In this document: piece after piece, positions 1 through 5,713 of the stretch
Numbering within the stretch: the first letter of the stretch is position 1
Layout: each line of letters begins with the position of its first letter
From: Lysobacteraceae bacterium
GTDB taxonomy: Bacteria > Pseudomonadota > Gammaproteobacteria > DSM-19610
DNA: 7,184 nt
Assembly (NCBI GenBank): GCA_020201295.1
Contig: JAIVHA010000024.1
Coordinates: forward strand, 1 to 7,184
Reading direction: 5' to 3'
The notes under the pieces: model-generated
Told to the model about the DNA's origin: nothing
Databases searched by the model: none
The model's input: the letters and a program-made list of their open reading frames with translations, nothing else
Made by a program: the position numbers and the translations under genes

Positions 1-1
1 C

Positions 2-484
2 CTGTGTGCCGGACTGGTGAATCGCGGTTGGCGCCTGTTGTCCGATGAGTTGACGCTCATTGATCGTGACACTGGCCTGATCACCCCGCTGCCACGACCG
101 GTAAGCCTGAAGAACCAGTCCATCGAGGTGATTCGTACCTTCGCCCCCGAGGCAGTGCTCGGGCCGGTGGCGCGCGATACCGCCAAGGGCACCGTGTCCC
201 ACATGCAGCCGCCTGCCGCCAGTGTGCGTGCCGCCGACGAGCTGGCGCGTCCCGCGTGGATCATCATGCCCCGCTACCAGGCGGGCGCACCCGCCGATCT
301 CACTGCCTTGCCCAAGGGCGAGGCCTTCATTCAGGCCGCCGACCAGTCCTTCAACTACAGCCTGCTGGGTCAGGAAGGTTTCGAGGCCATGGGACGGCTG
401 GTGGAGGATTGTGAATGTCTGCGTTTTCACTATGGCGAACTGGAGGAGGCGGTGACGGTGTTCGAGCGCCTGGCCGCGTCATGA
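2..484 (+). CDS. HprK-related kinase A, C-terminal part (5' end outside window)
   Basis: Only the last 160 residues are present; the reading frame is open to the window edge, so the P-loop that should lie just upstream is not visible. The first visible residues (LCAGLVNRGWRLLSDE) match the stretch that follows the Walker A helix in HPr kinase/PEP carboxykinase-like folds, and the acidic pair D-E at 44-49 sits where HPr kinase has its metal-binding Asp pair. The end (hydrophobic strand, then a C-terminal helix ending in FERLAAS) is also typical. The family is known as HprK-related kinase A of the HPr-rel-A system, usually close to a PqqD-like protein and a nucleotidyltransferase; its substrate is not known. 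The stop codon overlaps the next start as ATGA, so the two genes are probably translationally coupled. A GTG at 17 opens a possible shorter frame, but the residues before it continue the family sequence, so I treat the gene as truncated by the window edge. Confidence 0.8.
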   Translation: MCAGLVNRGWRLLSDELTLIDRDTGLITPLPRPVSLKNQSIEVIRTFAPEAVLGPVARDTAKGTVSHMQPPAASVRAADELARPAWIIMPRYQAGAPADLTALPKGEAFIQAADQSFNYSLLGQEGFEAMGRLVEDCECLRFHYGELEEAVTVFERLAAS

Positions 485-1557
485 GGAGCGACAGCGGCCG
501 ACTGTTGCAAGTGCTGCGGGATCCCCGGCGTTTGTCCGGGTTGGGCCTGGCCGATTGGGAGATGCTGGTGCGCCTGGCGCGCCAGGCCAACCTGCTGGGA
601 CGGCTGGTGGTGCTGGTGGAGGCCGGCATGGGCCTGGACGCCGTACCCGCGGCGCCGCGCCGACACCTGCTCTCGGCCCGCTACCTGATGGAGAAGCAGG
701 AGCGTTCCATCCGCTGGGAAGTGGACTGCATCCGTGCGGCCCTGGAGCCCACCGGCATCCCGGTGGTGTTCCTCAAGGGTGCCGCCTACCTGCTGGCGGA
801 ACTGCCGCCGGCGCGCGGGCGAATCTTCTCCGATGTGGACATCCTGGTGCCGCGCGCGGACATCGAGCAGGTGGAGCAGACGCTGATGATCGCGGGTTGG
901 CATGGCGGGCATCACAGTGCCTATGACGAGCGCTACTACCGCCAGTGGATGCACGAGATCCCGCCCTTGCGGCACATCCAGCGCCAGTCCCTCATTGACG
1001 TGCACCACAACATCCTGCCGCTGACGGCCCGCTTCCATCCCGATGCCGCGGCCCTGTTGCAGGATCGTGTCGCCTTGCCCGGAGGCTGGGGCGCGGTGCT
1101 GGCGCCCGTGGACATGGTGTTACACAGCGCGACCCATTTGTTCCACGAGGGGGAATACCAGCAGGGCCTGCGCGACCTGGTGGATCTGAGCCTGTTGATC
1201 GGGCAGTACGGCGAGCGCGAGGATTTCTGGCGGGAACTGCTGGAACGGGCCCGGCAGCTGCAGCTGACCCGGCCCCTGTTCTATGCCTTGCGTCATACCC
1301 ACCGTATGCTGGGCCTGGCCGTGCCGGAAGAGGTGGAACTCGAAATCCGGCGCGAAGGGCCGGGCAGGCTGCGCGGTTACTATATGGACTGGCTGTTCAA
1401 GCGCGCCTTCCTGGCCCGCCACGCACTGCGGCCCGAACCGGTGGAATCCCTGGCGCGCCTGCTGCTCTATGTGCGCGGCCACTACCTGCGCATGCCGCCG
1501 TCCCTGTTGTTGCCGCACCTGGCGCGCAAGGCCTTTGCGCGCGAAGAAAAAGGCTAG
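481..1557 (+). CDS. Nucleotidyltransferase family protein (NTP_transf_5-like)
   Basis: The product is 358 residues, with no signal peptide or membrane segment, so it is presumably cytoplasmic. The nucleotidyltransferase hallmark is clear: FLKG at residues 97-100, then FSDVDILV with D118 and D120 as the expected metal-binding acidic pair. The rest is largely alpha-helical, with a His-rich middle part (for example IDVHHNILPL and HSATHLFHEG), as in the uncharacterised nucleotidyltransferase family PF14907. Substrate and product are unknown; members recur beside HprK-related kinases and in exopolysaccharide or exosortase loci. I chose ATG 481 because it overlaps the upstream stop as ATGA; an in-frame ATG at 415 would run 66 bases into the kinase gene. 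No good Shine-Dalgarno sequence precedes 481, which fits reinitiation after the kinase stop. The gene converges with galE 37 bases downstream. Confidence 0.82.
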   Translation: MRSDSGRLLQVLRDPRRLSGLGLADWEMLVRLARQANLLGRLVVLVEAGMGLDAVPAAPRRHLLSARYLMEKQERSIRWEVDCIRAALEPTGIPVVFLKGAAYLLAELPPARGRIFSDVDILVPRADIEQVEQTLMIAGWHGGHHSAYDERYYRQWMHEIPPLRHIQRQSLIDVHHNILPLTARFHPDAAALLQDRVALPGGWGAVLAPVDMVLHSATHLFHEGEYQQGLRDLVDLSLLIGQYGEREDFWRELLERARQLQLTRPLFYALRHTHRMLGLAVPEEVELEIRREGPGRLRGYYMDWLFKRAFLARHALRPEPVESLARLLLYVRGHYLRMPPSLLLPHLARKAFAREEKG

Positions 1558-1598
1558 GGAGCTTTCCTGGTATCGTCATGCCGGCGGAAGTTCCCTAG
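1554..1598. terminator. Inverted repeat across convergent gene ends (possible bidirectional terminator)
   Basis: CTAGGGA (1554-1560) is perfectly complementary to TCCCTAG (1592-1598). Pairing continues inward through AGCTTTC/GGAAGTT-type bases with two G-U wobbles, to about 1566/1586, giving roughly a 13-bp stem with a loop that can itself pair in part. Both stop codons (TAG at 1555-1557 on +, TAG at 1597-1595 on -) lie inside the arms. There is no T-run on either side, so it is not a classic intrinsic terminator; it may block or stabilise both transcript ends. Confidence 0.4.
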
Positions 1599-2596
1599 GC
1601 CCCGTATACCTCGCCGCGCGCCAGGCGTTTCTCCCACTCCAGCGAGGTCTTGACGATGAAGTCCAGGTCGTCGTGGCGGGGCGTCCAGCCCAGCACCTCG
1701 CGTACCCGCTCGGCCACGGCGATCAGGGCCGGCGGGTCACCAGCGCGACGCGGTTCCTCGCGGATGTCGATGGGTGCGCCATGCACCCGCTGCACCGCGT
1801 CCAGCACCTCGCGCACGCTGAAGCCATGGCCGTAGCCGCAGTTGAGGATGCGGGATTCGCCGCCCTTGCGCAGGTAGTCCAGGGCCTTGATATGGGCATC
1901 GGCCAGGTCGGAGACATGAATGTAGTCGCGCACCCCGGTACCGTCTGGCGTGGGGTAGTCGGTGCCGAAGATGGAGATCCGTTCGCGGCTGCCCACGGCG
2001 GTCTCGGCCGCCACCTTGATCAGCAGGGTGGCCTTGGCGGTGGACTGGCCGATGCGGCCCTCGGGATCGCAGCCAGCCACGTTGAAGTAGCGCAGGATCA
2101 CATGACGGAGATCGCTGGCGGCGCTGAGGTCGCGCAGCATCCATTCGCTCATCAGCTTGGAGGTGCCATAAGGGTTGATGGGCGCCAGCGGGCTGTCTTC
2201 CGAGCAGCTGTCTCCCGCCGGGATGCCATATACGGCGGCGGTGGAGGAAAAGATGAAGTGCTTCACCCCGGCGCGCTGGCAACAGTCCAGCAGGGTGCGG
2301 GTGCAGCAGGTGTTGTTGCCGTAGTACTTGAGGGGGTCGGCCACCGATTCCGGCACGATGGTCTTGGCGGCGAAATGGATGACCGCGTCCACCTCGTGAT
2401 CGGCGAGCAGTTTGTCCACCGTGGCCGCGTCACCGGTGTCGCCGACGATGAGCTCCGCGCCCTGCACTGCATCCGCGAAGCCGGTACTGAGATTGTCCAG
2501 CACCACCAGCCGTTCCCCGCGGGCGCTCAGTTGCTGGACCACATGACTGCCGATGTAGCCGGCGCCGCCGGTTACCAGGATGGTTTTGTTCCGCAT
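1595..2596 (-). CDS. galE: UDP-glucose 4-epimerase
   Basis: The product is 333 residues, full length for GalE, an extended short-chain dehydrogenase that interconverts UDP-glucose and UDP-galactose with bound NAD and supplies UDP-galactose for polysaccharide or LPS. The NAD-binding glycine motif TGGAGYIGSH occupies residues 9-18, with VVLDNLSTG (31-39) closing the first Rossmann unit. The catalytic Tyr and Lys are Y143 and K147 in NPYGTSK. The usual third serine of the SSSATVYG stretch is replaced by threonine (SSTAAVYG, T119), a conservative change. The ...YFNVAGCDPEGRIG... and DGTGVRDYIHVSDLA blocks are typical of true GalE. The start ATG at 2596 is preceded on its strand by an AAGGGAA-like sequence. 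It follows the small membrane protein gene by 37 bases on the same strand, so the two are probably co-transcribed, and it converges with the nucleotidyltransferase gene. Confidence 0.95.
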   Translation of the reverse strand: MRNKTILVTGGAGYIGSHVVQQLSARGERLVVLDNLSTGFADAVQGAELIVGDTGDAATVDKLLADHEVDAVIHFAAKTIVPESVADPLKYYGNNTCCTRTLLDCCQRAGVKHFIFSSTAAVYGIPAGDSCSEDSPLAPINPYGTSKLMSEWMLRDLSAASDLRHVILRYFNVAGCDPEGRIGQSTAKATLLIKVAAETAVGSRERISIFGTDYPTPDGTGVRDYIHVSDLADAHIKALDYLRKGGESRILNCGYGHGFSVREVLDAVQRVHGAPIDIREEPRRAGDPPALIAVAERVREVLGWTPRHDDLDFIVKTSLEWEKRLARGEVYGA

Positions 2597-2633
2597 GGTT
2601 TTGGTGTTCCCTTGAGCAAAGATTTCGGTGCGC

Positions 2634-3095
2634 CTACTGGCTGGTCTGGTCGTCCCATTTATTGAGCTTGCGCCGGTCCTTCTCCCGGCGCCGGCTGCCG
2701 CGCTTGGGTTCGTAGCGGATCTTTTCCCGGCGATCGGAGGTCTGCCGGCGCGGTGGCGGCTGGCGTTGCTCCTCCAGGCCTATGTATCGGCAGGAACAGC
2801 GGATGGCGGCGCATTCGGGCAGGGGCAGGGGCGGCGCGTTCTCGAAGCTGTACCGGCCATCACTGCAATGCACAACCGCCTCGCAGGCATTGCCGGTGCC
2901 GTCCTGCTCGATACGCACGCCCCAGTAACGCCCATCGCGATAGAGCCGTTCCAATTGGGGGCGCAGGCGCGGCTTCTGGGGGTCTTGCCGGGTGGTTTGC
3001 GGCCGGGAGTGGGGGTTGCCGGAACGATCGTGCCGCAACCAGAAGATTACCCCGGCACCGGCCAAAAGTATGAATGCTACGATCCAGACTGCCAT
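2634..3095 (-). CDS. Small membrane-anchored protein of unknown function, Cys-rich core and basic tail
   Basis: I do not recognise a named family with certainty. The 153-residue product starts with a single hydrophobic helix (residues 2-20, AVWIVAFILLAGAGVIFWL) followed by RHDR, which predicts an N-terminal anchor with the bulk of the protein in the cytoplasm. A Pro/Arg/Gln-rich linker (about 25-50) leads to a compact core with five cysteines (C71, C77, C95, C100, C102), including CSC, around the phrase APPLPLPECAAIRCSCRY. Residues 115-145 form a strongly basic tail with two DRR motifs. Short proteins with a similar LPL..C....C.CRY..-DRR pattern occur in gammaproteobacteria, from memory and without assigned function. 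The cysteine spacing suggests metal binding or a redox role, but this is inference. It lies just upstream of galE on the same strand and diverges from the response regulator. No strong ribosome site precedes the ATG at 3095. Confidence 0.65.
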   Translation of the reverse strand: MAVWIVAFILLAGAGVIFWLRHDRSGNPHSRPQTTRQDPQKPRLRPQLERLYRDGRYWGVRIEQDGTGNACEAVVHCSDGRYSFENAPPLPLPECAAIRCSCRYIGLEEQRQPPPRRQTSDRREKIRYEPKRGSRRREKDRRKLNKWDDQTSQ

Positions 3096-3224
3096 GTGCG
3101 GTTATTGTCAGTAGTTTCCCTGTCGATGCAAGGTCCGTGCGGGTGGAGCAGGGTTTCACCAACGCCCGACTTGTTGGCATTATCCCATAATTCCGCGTGC
3201 CGCGCGCCCTGTATCGCCCGTCTC

Positions 3225-3241
3225 CCGGGCCCCGGGCCCGG
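3225..3241. repeat. GC-rich near-perfect palindrome
   Basis: CCGGGCCC, one central C, then GGGCCCGG: 8-base arms perfectly complementary. It is nested within weaker outer arms CTCCCG (3222-3227) and CGGGAG (3246-3251). It could be an operator or an RNA hairpin in the leader of the leftward operon; there is no direct evidence of function. Confidence 0.5.
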
Positions 3242-3366
3242 ATATCGGGAGCGCCTCTCCGCAACCCCTGGATTTCCGGGCCGCCGGGGAAAATATTTTT
3301 CATGCCGGATTTCAATAAAGAATCATAAGCTATTGAATAATATGTATGCATGCCCATGGGGTCGGC

Positions 3367-3396
3367 TTGTGCAGGGTGGCCGGCCTGGGCTATGAT
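3367..3396 (+). promoter_or_regulatory. Candidate sigma70-type promoter for the response regulator
   Basis: A TATGAT -10 box (3391-3396, five of six consensus bases) lies 18 bases after a weak -35 TTGTGC (3367-3372, three of six). The expected start near 3403 leaves a leader of about 55 bases before the ATG at 3459. The AT-rich patch just upstream could help polymerase binding. Only the -10 is good, so this is tentative. Confidence 0.4.
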
Positions 3397-3458
3397 TTTC
3401 TCTGCGCATGGGGCGGAGACGCCGCATGCGCCCTGACGGGGGATGAGGGGAGATCGCG

Positions 3459-3887
3459 ATGCCTTCCGGGACTTCGCACACGAGGGATGAAGGTGCGCAT
3501 CCGGTATCGATACTGGTCATCGATGATGATGAACCGTTGCGCGGTTTCCTGCGTGAGGTGCTGGACCAGGCCGGTTACCGCGTCCTCGTGGCCGGCAACG
3601 GCAACGAGGGAAGCGAGCTGTACGCGCGCCATCACCCGGACCTGGTACTGACTGATATCGTCATGCCGGAAAAGGAAGGCATGGAGCTGATCATGGAGCT
3701 GCGCCGTGATCATCCGACCCTGCCCATCATCGCTATGTCGGGAGGCAATGCAGGATTTAGTGGCAGCTACCTGACGGTGGCCAGCAAACTCGGTGCCAGC
3801 GCCACGCTGGCGAAGCCCTTCACGGCTTCTCATTTGCTGACCGCCATCGAGCAGTTGCTCGAACCGCGTTTCGCTACGGGCCGCTGA
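3459..3887 (+). CDS. Single-domain response regulator (CheY-like receiver)
   Basis: The 142-residue product is one receiver domain (about residues 16-135) with no output domain. All phosphorylation residues are present: acidic cluster D22-D24 in VIDDDEP, phosphoacceptor D66 in LTDIVMPEKEG, S94 in AMSGG (the Thr/Ser switch) and K119 in LAKPF. A polar 15-residue leader precedes the first beta strand. The start is well supported by AGGGGA (3446-3451), seven bases before the ATG. No histidine kinase lies beside it, so it is an orphan regulator that presumably relays phosphate or acts by protein contact. It has its own candidate promoter, and the strong terminator at 3995-4026 lies about 107 bases downstream, so it may be transcribed alone. 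It diverges from the membrane protein/galE pair; no functional link is evident. Confidence 0.9.
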   Translation: MPSGTSHTRDEGAHPVSILVIDDDEPLRGFLREVLDQAGYRVLVAGNGNEGSELYARHHPDLVLTDIVMPEKEGMELIMELRRDHPTLPIIAMSGGNAGFSGSYLTVASKLGASATLAKPFTASHLLTAIEQLLEPRFATGR

Positions 3888-3961
3888 AGCGCCCCCGGCT
3901 GATCCCCGGGGTGAACGGCGGTTACAACCGGACAAAAGGCTTTCGGAAACCCTCCCTGCCT

Positions 3962-3990
3962 TTGCGCTGGCTCGTAGCGAACTTTATCAT
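3962..3990 (+). promoter_or_regulatory. Candidate promoter for the oxygenase-dusA operon
   Basis: TTGCGC (3962-3967, three of six) and TATCAT (3985-3990, five of six) are separated by an ideal 17 bases. Predicted initiation near 3997 falls at the left arm of the terminator hairpin, so the downstream transcript would begin with that hairpin. Tentative. Confidence 0.35.
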
Positions 3991-3994
3991 CAGG

Positions 3995-4026
3995 ACCCGG
4001 TGGCTGCGTCCACCGGGTTTATTTTT
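3995..4026 (+). terminator. Intrinsic terminator after the response regulator
   Basis: ACCCGGTGG (3995-4003) pairs perfectly with CCACCGGGT (4010-4018) around a six-base loop CTGCGT, and is followed by TTTATTTTTC. A nine-base GC-rich stem with a U-tract is the classic rho-independent form on the + strand. It separates the regulator transcript from the downstream operon and ends only 12 bases before the next ATG. Confidence 0.85.
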
Positions 4027-4038
4027 CAAGCCGCCGCC

Positions 4039-4569
4039 ATGCAGTACCGGACCAATTCGCCCCTGCACATCCATGCGCTGGACGACGGCGCCGCACTCAA
4101 CCGCGCCCTGGTGGCGGGCGTGGCCCGTCATGCCGATGATCCCGCCACCCGCAAAACCCACTTCTTCCATGGCCGCTATGAAAACCTTTATATCGATCGC
4201 GCACGCATTCCCGAACTGGGTACGGTGCTGGATGTTGCCGCGGTCGTGGCGCGCCAACTGCTCGGCCTGCCGGCCACCGCGCCATTGCGTTGCGGGGGCT
4301 GGTTCAACCGCATGGGGCCTGGCCAGGTGACCCTGCCGCACCGGCATGACGACGATGACGAGTTGTTGTCGGCGGTGTACTACGTCCAGATACCGCCCGA
4401 ATCCGGTGAACTGCTGCTGCATGAACCGCCCGTGCACACCCGGGTGGAGCCCCGCGAGGGCCTGTTCGTGTTCTTTCCGCCCACGGTCTTGCACGAGGTG
4501 ACGGAAAACCGCAGCGCTCGGGAACGCCTGTCCATCGGCATCAACATCGGGCCGCACCGGGATGACTGA
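4039..4569 (+). CDS. 2-oxoglutarate/Fe(II) oxygenase-like protein
   Basis: The product is 176 residues and resembles the putative 2OG-Fe(II) oxygenase group (TIGR02466/2OG-FeII_Oxy_5 type), whose substrates are mostly unknown. The double-stranded beta-helix core is visible in the second half: WFNRMGPG (88-95), then LPHRHDDDDE (99-108) with H101, H103 and D104 as candidate iron ligands, LLSAVYYVQIP (109-119), EGLFVFFPPTVLHEV (140-154) with distal iron ligand H152, and R163 in ERLSIGINI as the likely 2-oxoglutarate anchor. The start is uncertain. ATG 4039 lies just after the terminator and lacks a clear ribosome site. An in-frame GTG at 4000 has AGGA four bases upstream but lies inside the terminator stem and adds a 13-residue leader, so I prefer ATG. 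The gene overlaps dusA by eight bases (ATGACTGA), implying coupling, which may hint at a role near tRNA or RNA modification; that is speculation. Confidence 0.72.
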   Translation: MQYRTNSPLHIHALDDGAALNRALVAGVARHADDPATRKTHFFHGRYENLYIDRARIPELGTVLDVAAVVARQLLGLPATAPLRCGGWFNRMGPGQVTLPHRHDDDDELLSAVYYVQIPPESGELLLHEPPVHTRVEPREGLFVFFPPTVLHEVTENRSARERLSIGINIGPHRDD

Positions 4570-5713
4570 GCACCTGCCAAGGCGCTTCTGCGTGGCGCCC
4601 ATGCTCGACTGGACCGACCGGCACTGCCGCTATTTCCTGCGCCTCCTCAGCCGCCACAGCTGGCTGTATACGGAAATGGTCACCACCGGCGCCATCCTCC
4701 ATGGCGACTGGGAGCGCCTGCTGGGCTTCGATCCCGCCGAACAGCCCGTGGCCCTGCAGCTGGGCGGCAGCGACCCCGGGAAACTGGCCCGATGCGCGCA
4801 TCTCGGCGCGGAGCGGGGCTATGCGGAGATCAATCTCAATGTGGGCTGCCCCAGCGACCGGGTGCAGTCGGGGCGCTTCGGTGCCTGCCTGATGGCGACT
4901 CCGATGCTGGTGGCGGAGGGGGTGGCGGCCATGGCCGCCGCGGTGGACATCCCGGTCACGGTCAAGTGCCGCATCGGTATCGACGAGCAGGAAGACTATG
5001 CCACCTTCGCGGCTTTCGTCGATACCGTGGCCGCGGCTGGCTGCCGGACCTTCATCATCCATGCCCGCAAGGCCTGGCTGCAGGGCCTGAGCCCGAAGGA
5101 AAATCGCGACATCCCACCCCTGCGTTACGATTGGGTCTATCGCCTCAAGGCCGAACGTCCCGGATTGGAGATCATCCTCAACGGTGGTATTCGCAGCCTG
5201 GATGAGGCGGAGGCGCACCTGGAACGGGTGGACGGCGTCATGCTCGGCCGCGAGGTCTATCACCACCCCTGGTTGCTGGCGGAGGTGGATGGGCGCCTGT
5301 ACGGCGACGACCACCCGGTGGACGACCCACGGGATATCGCGCAGGCCATGCTTCCCTACATCGAGGCACAACTTGCCCGGGGCACCCATCTCAAGCACAT
5401 GACCCGCCATATGCTGGGCCTGTTCCAGGGGCAACCCGGCGCCCGCGCCTGGCGCCGCCACCTGAGTGAGAATGCCCACCACCCGGGGGCGGGTATCCGG
5501 GTGGTGGAGGATGCTCTGGAGAAGATGGCTGCGGCGGCATGGACTGCAAGGGAGGGTGGCACAGAGGCTCAGGAGGGTGATGCCTCAAGCCCGGCGGCGG
5601 GTGTCGGCCGCATGGACGCGGCCGTCAAGCCTACAGGGATGTATTCACGGCGTCCCGCCGCCGGGCTTGAGGCATCAACCTTGGCAGATCTGCAACAGGC
5701 AACGGGTGAATGA
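4562..5713 (+). CDS. dusA: tRNA-dihydrouridine synthase A with repeat-derived C-terminal extension
   Basis: DusA reduces uridine in the tRNA D-loop (positions 20/20a) to dihydrouridine using FMN and NADPH. The FMN barrel begins with VAPMLDWTDRHCR (11-23). The catalytic cysteine is C96 in NLNVGCPSDRVQSG. FMN/tRNA contacts include K135 in VTVKCRIGID, H167 in IIHARKAWLQGLSP (the DusA-type signature) and NGGI at 207-210, and the C-terminal helical domain ends near ALEKMAAAAW. Known DusA proteins are about 330 residues; this frame is 383. The extra tail, from about residue 326, has a low-complexity TAREGGTEAQEG stretch and about 33 residues encoded by the palindromic repeat at 5578-5677. The active-site regions are intact, so the enzyme is probably functional, with the tail likely disordered. 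The gene overlaps the oxygenase gene upstream (ATGACTGA) and the cysteine-cluster gene downstream (ATGA). Confidence 0.95.
   Translation: MTEHLPRRFCVAPMLDWTDRHCRYFLRLLSRHSWLYTEMVTTGAILHGDWERLLGFDPAEQPVALQLGGSDPGKLARCAHLGAERGYAEINLNVGCPSDRVQSGRFGACLMATPMLVAEGVAAMAAAVDIPVTVKCRIGIDEQEDYATFAAFVDTVAAAGCRTFIIHARKAWLQGLSPKENRDIPPLRYDWVYRLKAERPGLEIILNGGIRSLDEAEAHLERVDGVMLGREVYHHPWLLAEVDGRLYGDDHPVDDPRDIAQAMLPYIEAQLARGTHLKHMTRHMLGLFQGQPGARAWRRHLSENAHHPGAGIRVVEDALEKMAAAAWTAREGGTEAQEGDASSPAAGVGRMDAAVKPTGMYSRRPAAGLEASTLADLQQATGE
5578..5677. repeat. 100-base palindromic repeat element inside the 3' end of dusA
   Basis: Perfect 24-base inverted arms at 5578-5601 (beginning TGATGCCTCAAGCCC) and 5654-5677 (ending GGGCTTGAGGCATCA) flank a 52-base centre. 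The centre contains a second perfect hairpin, CGGCCGC (5605-5611) with GCGGCCG (5618-5624) around ATGGAC, then the stretch CAAGCCTACAGGGATGTATT (5626-5645). CAAGCC or its complement occurs in both arms and in the centre. From memory, similar cores recur as dispersed repeats in gammaproteobacterial genomes, which suggests a REP/MITE-like non-autonomous element; I could not verify this. No flanking target duplication is visible, and no transposase is present. It is open in the dusA frame and contributes the C-terminal tail. Confidence 0.85.

Larger units (their letters stand above)
3096..3458. other. Divergent intergenic region between the small membrane protein and response regulator genes
   Basis: This stretch has no convincing gene; reading frames across it are shadows. 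It holds a GC palindrome (3225-3241) enclosed by CTCCCG/CGGGAG arms, a short CCGG-GCCG-CCGG hairpin (3276-3287), a 10-base AT palindrome AAAATATTTT (3290-3299), and an AT-rich patch to about 3347, sharply different from its GC-rich surroundings. A candidate + strand promoter follows at 3367-3396. A promoter for the leftward genes should also be here, but I found no box pair good enough to call. Confidence 0.6.

Noticed and set aside
415..480. Upstream ATG start for the nucleotidyltransferase
   Set aside because: It would overlap the kinase gene by 70 bases and adds a Gly/Arg-rich leader unlike the family; ATG 481 in an ATGA overlap is the usual arrangement.
1283..2665. Long open frame on the + strand (about 460 codons) across galE
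   Set aside because: It runs antisense to a clear, motif-complete galE and joins the 3' end of the nucleotidyltransferase frame out of phase; the translation is low-complexity and typical of GC-rich shadow frames.
3273..3300. CCGG hairpin followed by T-rich sequence as an intrinsic terminator
   Set aside because: The stem is only four strong pairs plus wobbles, A-rich sequence precedes the Ts, and no + strand gene ends upstream.
2860..3357. 165-codon frame on the - strand overlapping the small membrane protein
   Set aside because: It shares bases with the 2634-3095 gene in another frame, lacks a hydrophobic or domain pattern, and crosses the palindromic AT-rich intergenic region.
3888..3912. 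GC-rich dyad (CCCCCGG...CCCCGGGG) right after the response regulator as its terminator
   Set aside because: The arms pair poorly except as a self-palindrome and no T-run follows; the hairpin at 3995-4026 is far better.
4541..5482. 313-codon frame on the - strand
   Set aside because: It is antisense to dusA, which has all family motifs; the shadow is rich in His/Gln/Ala with no recognisable domain.
5578..5677. CRISPR repeat or attachment site
   Set aside because: It is a single inverted unit rather than direct repeats with spacers, and there is no integrase or cas gene nearby.
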